From assembly GCA_002633005.1 (NCBI GenBank), contig NMRA01000061.1, positions 209,125 through 253,843 of the forward strand: 44,719 bases of DNA, read 5' to 3'. Origin of the DNA: Phoronis australis. Its lineage: Eukaryota; Phoronida; Phoronidae. Positions 1 through 9,385 of the stretch are shown here, piece after piece; the stretch's first letter is position 1; each line of letters opens with the position of its first letter. The notes beneath the pieces are model-generated. The model was not told the origin of the DNA. It saw only the letters and a program-made list of their open reading frames with translations, and ran no database searches. The position numbers were made by a program, and so were the translations under genes.

Positions 1-200
1 TTTGTCTTTATACTGCCCCGACGCCCCTTCGGAACAGTTACCAGTAGCGCAGGGCCCGAACCCTTAGTGCTCCGGTACATGGTTGTCACGACAGTTTGGT
101 TGTCTTTATACTGCCCCGTCGGGACAGTTTTTACCAGTTGAGCAGGGCCAGGACCCTTGAGTGCTCCTAGAATAGGTTTGTCACGGAAATGCGGCTTAAC
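1..200. repeat. Two-copy tandem repeat, period about 100 bp
   Basis: Two adjacent diverged units share the order TTGTCTTTATACTGCCCCG, GGAACAGTT/GGGACAGTT, ACCAGT..GCAGGGCC, ACCCTT.AGTGCTCC and TTGTCACG. The first starts at the window edge and the second at about position 103. They differ by short indels and scattered substitutions. The array may continue to the left of the window. It abuts the 3' end of the Penelope-like fragment and may be part of that element's tail. Confidence 0.6.
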
Positions 201-249
201 GTGGCTTCTCGGAGTGACTGCAGCCTGTCGGAGACCGTCTGCATTCCGG

Positions 250-895
250 CGAGCTCGTGTAGTGCTGAATTTCAAGTTAGGATGCCTCGAGTTTAAATAC
301 ACCAAAAATTCCTGGGCTGACTGCTGACTCTTTTCAAATATACAAAACAGTACATCATCTACATATCGTCGATAGAAATAGATGTGAGGACCAGTGTATG
401 TCAATCCATGTTTTCTCATGGTGACCTAAAAACATGCCAGCTAGTATGGGAACCAAAAGTGAACCCATTGCTATACCATCAATTTGGTTAAAAACCTCCC
501 CATTAAATACGAAATGGGTTTTGCTGGTAGCACGGAATAGCTCTTAGAGTTCAGCTCGAGTAATCTTTACACTGGGATTGTTTTTCATTATACAGTCAGT
601 AGCCAAAGATATACATTCGTCCACTAGTAAACAAACTCGCAATGTCAAAAGAAGCTATGAATCGATTCCTGAGAACTCACCCTAACCTCAGAAACAAAAG
701 AGAATGTATCACTTGCTGTGTAGTCCTCATTGATATGTGATTTGATTAGCTTACATAGGTACTTGGCAAGATTGTAATTGAAAGTATTCACAGATGACAC
801 AATAGGTCAGTCTAAATGGAGGGATGGAATCCTCAGTCTGTTTGTGTATTTTTGGTAGCCGGCCATATAATCTACCTGGCTGTGAACCTTGTGGA
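250..895 (-). pseudogene. Penelope-like element reverse transcriptase fragment, frameshifted and truncated
   Basis: Read on the minus strand, several frames give the ordered blocks of a Penelope-like (PLE) reverse transcriptase. These are an LYG-LPKIHK type block (about 841-870), a block like SSVNTFNYNLAKYLC (about 745-795), a KITRAEL..LF / THFVFNG region (about 500-580), QIDGIAMGS (about 450-485), and RYVDDVLF with the catalytic aspartates encoded at 351-365. A YLNSRHPN-type block lies near 275-300. The family normally also carries a GIY-YIG endonuclease downstream; none is visible before the tandem repeat and window edge. Frameshifts and stops separate the blocks, so this is a dead, 5'- and 3'-truncated copy. 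The order of blocks and the LPKIHK/AMGS/YVDD combination distinguish it from LINE or LTR reverse transcriptases. Confidence 0.8.
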
Positions 896-2443
896 TAGCT
901 ATTTCAACGTTCACTTGAAATGTCAACTGATTTTGTAGTGCGTAACTAAATAAATTATCATTAAAACCTCAAATAGACCTATCGTTGCAGCCAATGTTGG
1001 TTTACGACCTAGTTTTTAAGTAGGTCACAGTTCATTGTTATACACATAGCCTGTACACGTCACGTGCTGGGACATGTGGGAGACTGATACGAAACCATGT
1101 AAGAAATGGATAACAAAAATCGAATCGGTGGTCAAGGTATGTCGAAAGCATGAGATCGGAAAATCGAAATGTCATCTTATTAATTGAATTAAAGAATTAG
1201 TGTGAGGGATATATCTTTTTTCACAACTTTCTGTGTTCATGGCCATAGAGGCCTAAGGCGACTCGTAGCATTCGTTTTCAATGTCAACGGTCGTATGTAT
1301 ATAGACGCACAATTCCCTTAGGATCAAAACCATACGTTTTGTCTTTGCTTTCCCTGACGCCATTCTATCATCAGTACACCTCGTTCGCTCATTGTTATGA
1401 ATGAAAGGACTAAGGGTATACGAAGCTGTTCAGCTGTACCTGGCGGGAGATTCGATTTGATTGAAAGCCCTTTAACCTTTGACTTTGGATACTATCCACG
1501 CGGTTGTGCGGTTCCAAGGTGGTTCTGCCAAATCTTTTTTTCTCGCTACGCAGTATAATTTGTATTTGAAGATCCCCGAGAATGAAGATACGGTATTTTG
1601 CATGTGAAATATTGTAAAAATGGACAATCGTTGTGAATAAGTTTTGAGATATTCTTAAAATGAAACGTCCCGTGGAGTATGTACTAAACTGCTGTTGAAG
1701 TACAAGACAGATTTTAAGTAGGCCTGGTGGTTATTTCTGGAGCATGATTGTGAGGTTTATTTAAGAAGTTCAGTTTATTTAAACACATATGTGAGTTTGT
1801 TGTCACCAATCAAGTTCTGGAAAAACCGTATTGATACATGACTAAAATTTCTTTGATATGAAAAAAATCAAAAGAATTTTTAAACAAATTTTGAATTTTT
1901 ATGGAACATTTGAAAATAAAGTTATGAAAAGGTTAACTTCAGACGAAATGCATTGCATATATTACAACAATGTCTGAATAGTTCATTTTATCTGATCGAC
2001 CATTTCTGAGACTTGACATTCCAAATAATAGTTGAACTACCGTCAAACAAATTTAAAAAAATGCGCTTTCACGGAACAGGTAAAATGATTCCCATTGCCG
2101 CACTAATCCTGTAACAAGACGAAAACTAAGAAAAATCAAGTCTTTTCGAGATCATTTAATCATTTTATTCACGACGAGTTCGCATTCAACAAATCCAATA
2201 AAGGTACGTACAATGTAAACCTAGTAAAACTCTCCAAGTCCAACGAACGTTTATTGTTGACCGATAGCAACATTTCCGATTGGTCAAGGAATTATTTTTT
2301 CATTGTGACATTAATAAATCGGACTTTTGTCACACTTGGCCAACGATATACGTTTACACATATACCTATCTGGATATTCCGAAAATCTTCTGTGGCCAAA
2401 CCGTCGTAAGGGTCCAGCGTTCGAGATCCACGCACTTGTCAGT
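896..2443. other. Intergenic stretch, nothing recognised
   Basis: AT-rich DNA with no open frame resembling a known protein, no RNA gene and no clear repeat. The Penelope-like homology may run a little past 900 on the minus strand but is too decayed to follow. The right part includes the likely 3' UTR region of the GPCR gene. Confidence 0.5.
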
Positions 2444-2449
2444 TTTATT
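2444..2449 (-). promoter_or_regulatory. Candidate poly(A) signal of the GPCR gene
   Basis: TTTATT on the plus strand is AATAAA on the minus strand, 290 bp past the GPCR stop codon. Position and orientation fit a 3' UTR end. The hexamer is common by chance in AT-rich DNA, so this is only a candidate. Confidence 0.35.
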
Positions 2450-2738
2450 TCGACACAAACCCAGAATTAGATTTCCAAAATGCTACTCATTTCTCCTCAT
2501 TTTAATAGGAGGGGCTCACCACAATAAGGGTTACATCGGACACTGACAGCCCTACCTTATCGAAAAGTATATTAAATTATCGCACAGGTGTCTTACCACC
2601 GGTCTAAATTTTGTGCACCCCGAGACTGTTTCTTCCTGAACTTGCCAACACTTTGGTAACTGTCCAGCTGGACACCTCCTGCTACAGCACTCCAGCACCT
2701 TCGTGCACAAACATAAGGCTTCCATATCGCTAGAGATC

Positions 2739-3989
2739 TTATCGATAACGTACCAAACGACCGTTTCGCTGGCACAACAAGAGCAACTTAAGATCATCTC
2801 GGAAGTTTTTGTTCATGAAAGCATATATGATAGGATTACTTACATTGTTAATGAAATACATATAAAACAGTGTTGTATCGAACGGTATTACGTTAAGAAT
2901 TACAAGCATGGCTGGCAAAAATGTCACAATAAACACCAAAGAGACAACAAATAACATGGCTGCGGTTTTTAAGTTTGCCACCATTAACCTCTCTTTGGCG
3001 GTGTTTCTACTTCCGTTTCGACGAAAGATGGAAGCGAGAATGTTAGCTGCGCTTCCATTCCTTTTCTCGGGACTGCTGTTGTTCTTTTCGCCTGGACTCT
3101 TCGCACACGGCAAAAGTGTTGAATTATAAGAAACGCCTGTATTTTCGTTTTCAGTTGTTTTGGTACGGACGTTATTTTCTGCGTCAATGCATTCGCCCGA
3201 TTTTCTGCGATCGGGTGGCGATAAGCGCACTATTGCAGTGGTCAATTCTATGTCATCAGGTGAATTATTCAACGTGGTGTTACTACGAGGTGGCTGTGCA
3301 CGTTGCTTCAGTCGTCGTTGTCGTCTGGTAATGACAGAGCAGTAAATCATAAGGTAGAGAACCGAAACTACCGCTACTGACATAAAATATATAGATAAAT
3401 GCGCATATTTGTATCCTTCCACGACCTCTGCCGAAAAGTACTCATAATTCAGAGAGCAGTTATGCACATGCAGACTTGTAGTGTTATAAATTGCTACATT
3501 ATCGACAGTGACATTCGTTCCGTACATCAGACCTGCAATAAGGCCAAGGACACACGAGAGAAAGGCCAAGACTGTGATGACGACTTTGGCACGGAAACTA
3601 TTGAATACTGGCAAGAACGGATGACATATACTAAAATATCTATCAACTGCAATAGCCGCTATCATAAAGGCCGAAAATGGTATTCCAGAAGTTTGCAGGA
3701 ACTGATAAAATTTACACAATCCATCTGATTCTATTTGAAAGTTGACAAATTCCATGTACAGAGTCATCGGAATCAACACGGCACACGTAAACAAATCTAT
3801 AACTGCTAATGCCAAGATGAATATAGTTGACGTCAATTTATCCCTCTTTCTCCAGTACACAATGACGGCCAGACTGTTTCCTAACACGCCAATGACGCTG
3901 AAGACAGAGAAAAGCGCCATACTGAAATACGTGGAGAACTGATGGGAACTTCCACCATCCACTTGGCTGGATATGTTAGTTATCGACAT
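2739..3989 (-). CDS. Class A (rhodopsin-like) G protein-coupled receptor, orphan, single exon
   Basis: This is a seven-helix receptor of 416 residues that should sit in the plasma membrane and signal through a heterotrimeric G protein. Family landmarks in order are GN in helix 1 (residues 37-38), LAVID in helix 2 (61-65, Asp65), Cys92 at the top of helix 3 pairing with Cys178 in extracellular loop 2, DRY at 116-118, FLPA in helix 6 in place of the usual CWxP (357-360), and NPIIY in helix 7 (385-389). Asn-linked glycosylation sites lie in the short N-terminus (Asn5) and in loop 2. The third intracellular loop is long, about residues 221-335, and polar, and the tail is short. The open frame continues 29 codons upstream to a TTG, but the first ATG is at 3987-3989 and an in-frame stop lies at 4095-4097, so I start there. 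Pattern resembles peptide or amine receptors of marine invertebrates; the ligand cannot be named. A 5' non-coding exon is possible. Confidence 0.9.
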   Translation of the reverse strand: MSITNISSQVDGGSSHQFSTYFSMALFSVFSVIGVLGNSLAVIVYWRKRDKLTSTIFILALAVIDLFTCAVLIPMTLYMEFVNFQIESDGLCKFYQFLQTSGIPFSAFMIAAIAVDRYFSICHPFLPVFNSFRAKVVITVLAFLSCVLGLIAGLMYGTNVTVDNVAIYNTTSLHVHNCSLNYEYFSAEVVEGYKYAHLSIYFMSVAVVSVLYLMIYCSVITRRQRRLKQRAQPPRSNTTLNNSPDDIELTTAIVRLSPPDRRKSGECIDAENNVRTKTTENENTGVSYNSTLLPCAKSPGEKNNSSPEKRNGSAANILASIFRRNGSRNTAKERLMVANLKTAAMLFVVSLVFIVTFLPAMLVILNVIPFDTTLFYMYFINNVSNPIIYAFMNKNFRDDLKLLLLCQRNGRLVRYR

Positions 3990-5211
3990 TTTGACGACGA
4001 TGCCTCCAAGCAAGGTGGTTGAATTATCTCCGAATGTTTTCAGCTTATCCCAACAAGCTCCCTGATGGTAGCACAATTTCAGCTCAAGTCGCTCTCATCC
4101 AGTGTAACTTCAGTTTTTATCACTCTTCTACCTGTAAATTAGAACGTAAACGATTATGATTGTGTAACCTGTCTTCATAACTAGTTGGACGTGCCCACAA
4201 AGCTAAACTAACCTACACGTGCATTTCCGGACTTCCTCAGAAGAACATAACTTTTAGTATTCACCTGTCTGTTTATGCGAATGCAATCACTCTCAGCACG
4301 AGAGCGCTTTACCGGCCTCAACCGCGTATTCAGACATTATCAGAACAACATGCTTCAGGGGCACGATTTATTGTAGTTTAAAATTTCCAAGCATAGCATT
4401 TCCTATTGGGGCACGCGGGGTTACAGTCTGTTTTGACAAATGCCAATGAAAATAAATTTACTAGTAGTTAATAGTAATAGCTCTCAACGTAGCGACGGAA
4501 AGGTCACAGGTGGGCTTTCCATATTGCTTGATGGATTTATAAATATGTGCTGATGCAAATACACACTCCGGACCTGGAGCCGCTTTGGCTAAAATGGGAC
4601 TTTGAATCAGTCACAAAATGATTTTAGTGAAAGAACTTAGTAAAATTTTTATGAATTTGGACAATGTGTCTGTTTGCAAACTTCGGGCTCATACAATGGA
4701 CACAATGCTAGAGTCTATCATTTTTGATTAGGTCGTAAATTGTAACTTAACTTGAGTGATATTTTTTTGAAGAATTGGAAGCTGAATTACAGAACGAAAG
4801 TGATGTATATTACAAAGTGTGGACGTCGAGTGCTTCGGTGTATGAAAGGCCACCGCAAGTGAGTGAGCATTTTGTGCGGCTAACTCAGCTTCCGCCTGTG
4901 CTGGTCCTCAGTTTATGTTAGTCTGGCGCGCAACGCGAGGCAACTATAGGCGAACCAGCTTGTTGAGGTGGCCTCATGTTGTACATTTCTTGCTGCACCA
5001 CAGCATAGTTTATTTTCTTTCAGTTGAATTTACAACTAAAATTCCTCACTCAAAACTTGTTTCTAATGTACACAACAGACCTCTTGTAGGTTTCCCAATT
5101 TGCAGCTGAAATCGCACAAAATCGCCATCTCGGTGCTTCTAATCACAGTACGTCGTATGATGAACCCACATATGATCTCTGGCTAATTGCACCTCCTAAA
5201 GTGAAGGGCGC
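3990..5211. other. Intergenic, upstream of the GPCR
   Basis: This must hold the GPCR promoter and 5' UTR (minus strand), but I see no TATA box or other element that I would place with confidence. The short open frames here show no protein-like pattern. Confidence 0.4.
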
Positions 5212-7615
5212 TGATACGCTGTAACATGTAACAATTTAGTAAAATGTAACATCTGTTACATTTTACGCCATTGTTATATATTACGTTGCTAGGCCGCTCC
5301 TAAAATGTAACAAGTTGTTATATTTTAATAATTGTTACAATTTACGTCTCACTTGCGAGAAATGTACCATTGTTACATTTTACGAAAGCGACGTCATATT
5401 TCATGAGTTAACATGGTATTTGTCACACGGAGGACAACGGTCAACACACTTAACACCTTCTTTCCCGGAGTGTTAGAATAAAATTCTATCAAATGTGCAA
5501 GCTCGAATTTATAGATGTGTCCCTATGCGCTTTCCACTGCTCGCCCAGTTTCAACTCCAGGCAAAAGGAGTTTCCAGGATCAGGTAACAATTTTTATTTT
5601 TGAAATGTTCGTGCAATCTTTTATAGGCGCTCACGTGTCATAAACCAACTGTGTATCCGACAGTACAGATAAACAAATTTCCCTTGGTAAGCACAACAGA
5701 AACAATGACATCGTATTTGGCTAGTATTTATCATATTTCGACAATAACAAACATTTCCACGGAGCATTAAATTTTGGAAGCTAATTTGATAGAAAAAACA
5801 CCCGTTTTTGTCCACGAAAGTTTGGTTTATTCCAGCCAGTGTTTTATTGCCTTCGAGTCATCGTTAATGCAGCAATTGCCTTGCTGATGCTGACGGGTTC
5901 TGTCTATCACCTTAGTTACAAATGACACTTTCTTATGACATTGTGGTGGAAGGAAATAAAAGCCCGTATTTATTTGCTGCACGTTGACAGATTTTGGCAA
6001 TGCAACAGCAAAAGATCGCCTTAGAGAAGAGCAAGCTAATAGTTCAAAATAGTGGAGGCATAGTAACGTGTCTTAAACAGCTTAAAAGCTAAATGAAATA
6101 TAGTTCCTATAATGTCAAACCTGTCTGAAATAGTGATATTCGGTATGTTTTCATGCAATCGAGACTTTATTTCATAGTTTTAATATGTTAAAGATACTCA
6201 AAACATTGTGTTGCTCTTGTGCAAGAGATGCTGAGCGAGTCTATATTCAAAATGACGGACACTATGGGTTGCAGGGTTTCAAGGCGAATTATTTTGAAAA
6301 TTAAGTTTCTAATATAAAATTTTCGATGAATTTGAATACAATTGCTTTGTACGAAAATATCAAGCTAATATGTGCTGTAACGTTGCCACGTATTTTGCAC
6401 CAAATTAAATGGCCTATTGTCGCCGATTTCAATACGGGACACAAACTCGACAGCGGCCCGTTACGAAATCGTGCAGCGTTTACACCTTCGGCTTCAAGAA
6501 GACATGAATGCAAAGTTCCTAACACCAGAATTTTTGTATCAAGCAATCTACACTTTATAATATACATTGTGAAATTGCCTGATAACAATTCGGACGAAGC
6601 CTTTTGTTTTTTCGACTGTTTAGGCGACCCTTGTCATCCTCCCGGTAGTCCCATACGGGCCCGTATTAGAATGTGTGTTAAATAATTGAATAAAAAGTTC
6701 TTAAGGTAATGATTTTGATCAGTTTGAATATTAATTGACATGAAATGAAGGATCAATGTGTTTCCTTGATTTTCCACGTATTTTTCCCTAAATTAAACGC
6801 CCAGTCGTCGCTGATTCCGATACGATGGAGACACGGTGAAATCCAAATTCGTTGGGTCGAAAATGGCATACATAAGACTTCGATTGGTGCAAGAGCCATC
6901 TCAAGTATTTTTGGCGCTAAATGGGGTTCGTGATGGGGCTACTGTATTGTAAAAGGTCTAGATAATTAACGACTGGGTTATGCTATGACATCGTATTTTG
7001 ATGATTTTCACCAATGCATGTATTTTGGTGAAAACATTGAACCATAAATGAGACGATTTTAAAATCTTTGAGGACCATGATGTATTAGCACTTTGCTAAA
7101 GACGTATTGTGTATATTGCATTGTGCCCTCAATAAATAAATCAAAAATACTAATAATAGCATAAATGGTAGTACTGTAATAGTTATATAATACTAATACA
7201 AATGATAATGGGTAGCCAAATTGATGCAGTGTCTGCCCACAGGGTGTTTTTTCACAGCAAACAATCTCCAAAATCTTAATGGAGTCATTTTCGACAAATA
7301 ATATCTAAAAGGGTGCGTTTTCTGATTTAATGGAACAGAACTGTGCAAAAATGTGAGTTTTTACACAAAATTAGTTTCTGAATGGGTCACTTTTTGTCTG
7401 AGCCCACTCTGTAAGCGGGTAGGTTCCATTTTTTTAGGGCGGCACCCCTCGTCCAAAAATACTCCAGTACCTTCCGGCCTTGTCAGATACCACTTGTTCG
7501 TGATTTTGGTCATTTCCTTGAAATATGACTTTGGTTTCGTAAAATGTAACATTTCCCGCATGTGCATTCGACAACTGTTACACTTTACGAAATTGTTACA
7601 TTTTACGGCGTGTCA
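5212..7615. mobile_element. Candidate 2.4-kb DNA transposon with motif-repeat terminal inverted repeats
   Basis: The left end (TGATACGCTGTAACATGTAA...) and the reverse complement of the right end (TGACACGCCGTAAAATGTAA...) match at about 38 of 45 positions. Both ends are packed with copies of TGTAACATTTTAC in either orientation: at 5239-5266, about 5301-5327 and 5371-5384 on the left, and at 7538-7551, 7575-7587 and 7594-7607 on the right. I found none in between. No transposase is recognisable inside, so it would be non-autonomous. No clean target duplication is visible. Alternatively these are two independent small palindromic elements of one family that happen to face each other. Confidence 0.45.
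5239..5266. repeat. Perfect 13-bp palindrome arms, 2-bp spacer
   Basis: GTAAAATGTAACA, then TC, then TGTTACATTTTAC: a perfect inverted repeat at the left end of the candidate element. A looser version of the same palindrome follows at about 5301-5327. Confidence 0.8.
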
Positions 7616-7680
7616 AGGCATGCCGCCACATCTGCTGCGTAAGACTAATTTTCGAAGCAGTGTATGTTTCATATTTTTAG

Positions 7681-7895
7681 GGCTAAACATGAGAATCGTG
7701 AAACAGGCTGGTATTTGAAAGACATTTCCTTAGTGCTGAAAACCTCAAACGCAAATGATAAACCAATGTACTCTATAGTTCGAGCAAAAGCTTTTCTCGA
7801 AGAGTATTACAGAGGCCTGGAACGCATAAACACACTAAATTGCAACATTGAAAGTGGTTCTCTGCCAGTGAAACAGAATTCAACCTGCTCACCAG
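7681..7895 (+). other. Candidate internal coding exon, product unknown
   Basis: A frame open across the whole interval is bounded by a plausible acceptor (TTTCATATTTTTAG) and a donor (CCAG|GTACTT). The reading includes GWYLKDISLVLK, YSIVRAKAFLEEYYRGLE and INTLNCNIESGSL, which looks like ordinary soluble, partly helical protein rather than chance translation. Entry phase leaves one base of a split codon; exit leaves one base that joins in frame to the next candidate exon at 8026. I do not recognise the family. No upstream exon with a start codon was identified, and the exon lies just beyond a transposon-like end. Confidence 0.3.
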
Positions 7896-8025
7896 GTACT
7901 TTTTGGGCTTGTTCGTAAAGATTTTTAATTTCTGCTCATACATGTATAAAAGCATTTTCTTTTACTTTCAAATTTCAAAAAACGATGTCAACTGCTCGTT
8001 ACTTCCTCAATTTTTCTCCCACAAG

Positions 8026-8156
8026 GCAAAGCACGTCTCCTGTATTCGGTATGGGAAGAAATAGATCTAGCACGTTCGCTTATATGGCTTTATGACCATG
8101 GACCTCAAGCGACTTCGAGTAAACTGATTGTGAGAGCATGCGCGCATTTGTTATAA
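8026..8156 (+). other. Candidate terminal coding exon, product unknown
   Basis: It follows a strong acceptor (CTCAATTTTTCTCCCACAAG). Joined to the exon ending at 7895, the frame stays open for about 43 codons (KARLLYSVWEEIDLARSL, then IWLYDHGPQ) and ends in TAA at 8154-8156. The 130-base intron and matching phase are the main support. An alternative donor at CGA|GTAAAC near 8117 would make it internal. Confidence 0.28.
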
Positions 8157-9245
8157 GTGGGAGGGAGATTAGAAACTGTGTGGTAACTACAGTTTTTCCT
8201 TCTCGCGTATTTCAAAAATCGTGAAGAGTGCGATTTTTCTGAAAATTCCCCTCACATGGGAAAGTGAATTATCCAGTATTACACGTTGCGAGACAGTCAT
8301 TTTTTAGGAATTGTTTAAAAGATATTTTTGACGAGCTTTCGGGTTCCATGCCTCTTTAATGTCTGGCAACGTAATGTTTACGTACCCAATCATCGACTAG
8401 TTTAAAGTCAAGTGATTGGAAGATCATGGCCCACCAAACGGTGTCAATGCCGAATTTCCCGCCTGGTGATTTACAATACTCTGTCGGTTAGCTGAGGCGG
8501 TGGAAGAACCTATGCAGCAAACTTGCAGAATAAGGATAATATTAGAAACAACCGTGTGATCAAGTTCGCAGGTGTGTTCTGCAAAGGATTAAAAAAACAA
8601 TTGCGAGATTTGATCCCATAAAATATCGCAGGGCTTATGATGACAGCTGGAGATGACTTTGTACAGTGTATAATGGACACCGAAGTAATTTTTGTTTTCA
8701 CACAAGTCATTGTGAAGATTGTTCGTAGTATATAGAAAGTAATATAAGTAAGACATTAACAACGTTTAGCCTTCCTGCTAATTCAAAAATAAATATTTAT
8801 AACATAATTGGATGAGATTCGAATTTCTATGGTGTAAAATTATCGTAATATTCTTAAGTGCAAATCTTCCTAATGGTATCATTACTCCTTACTGTCAGAG
8901 ACGTGATATTTAGTTTGAGAATCTTGTTAAAAGTGTCTACTTTCGAAGCCATCATAGCTGTCAATGAAGATCAAGATCTAAATGGACGCTTGGCATTTAC
9001 ATGTACAGTGTGCTCCAAAATGTCAAGGAAAATATACTGAAACATGAGAACCGGCGGGAAATAATTTTACTTAATAGCACTAATGGTGTTTTGCTTATTC
9101 CAGGAACCCAAAGGTTATTTTGCATAGCTTATAAGTCGGAAGTGTTACGAATGACTCTTGCGGCAAAAACACAAAACAAATATTTTCGAGTTTTGGCACC
9201 GGCCAAACAAAATTCCAGCGCAGATGTTGAAGAGACATCCGACCT
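8157..9245. other. Non-coding stretch with a weak exon candidate at its end
   Basis: From 9104, just after a good acceptor (TTTTGCTTATTCCAG), a frame runs open into the MITE at 9246 and reads RLFCIAYKSEVLRMTLAAK and YFRVLAPAKQ. Another acceptor-like tract ends at about 8900, followed by a shorter open frame. Neither matches a family I know, and phases do not link cleanly to the exons at 7681 and 8026. Confidence 0.2.
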
Positions 9246-9385
9246 GCCTCCCGTTCAATAATGCTAGGACCTAGCTAAAACGCAAGACTTCGCGAGATTA
9301 CGTGAAATATTGCCATGTATTTCATATGTGATCACGTGACTTTGGCTAGATTTTAGCTAGGTCCTAGCGTTACTGAACGCACGCC
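9246..9385. mobile_element. MITE-like element, family A copy 1
   Basis: A 140-bp unit has 35-bp terminal inverted repeats matching at about 29 positions. The shared core is GTTCARTAAYGCTAGGACC followed by TAGCTAAAA. It is the reverse complement of the unit at 26734-26891 and related to 43648-43777. It has no coding capacity. The interior holds CTTCGCGAGATTACGTGA and a GATCACGTGAC box. No target duplication is certain. Confidence 0.75.

Noticed and set aside
3990-4076. N-terminal extension of the GPCR by 29 residues
   Set aside because: The extension would begin at TTG, which is not used as a normal start in animals. The first in-frame ATG is at 3987-3989.
5239-5384. CRISPR-like array from repeated TGTAACATTTTAC words
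   Set aside because: The words vary in orientation and spacing, with no uniform spacers; the setting is eukaryotic transposon ends.
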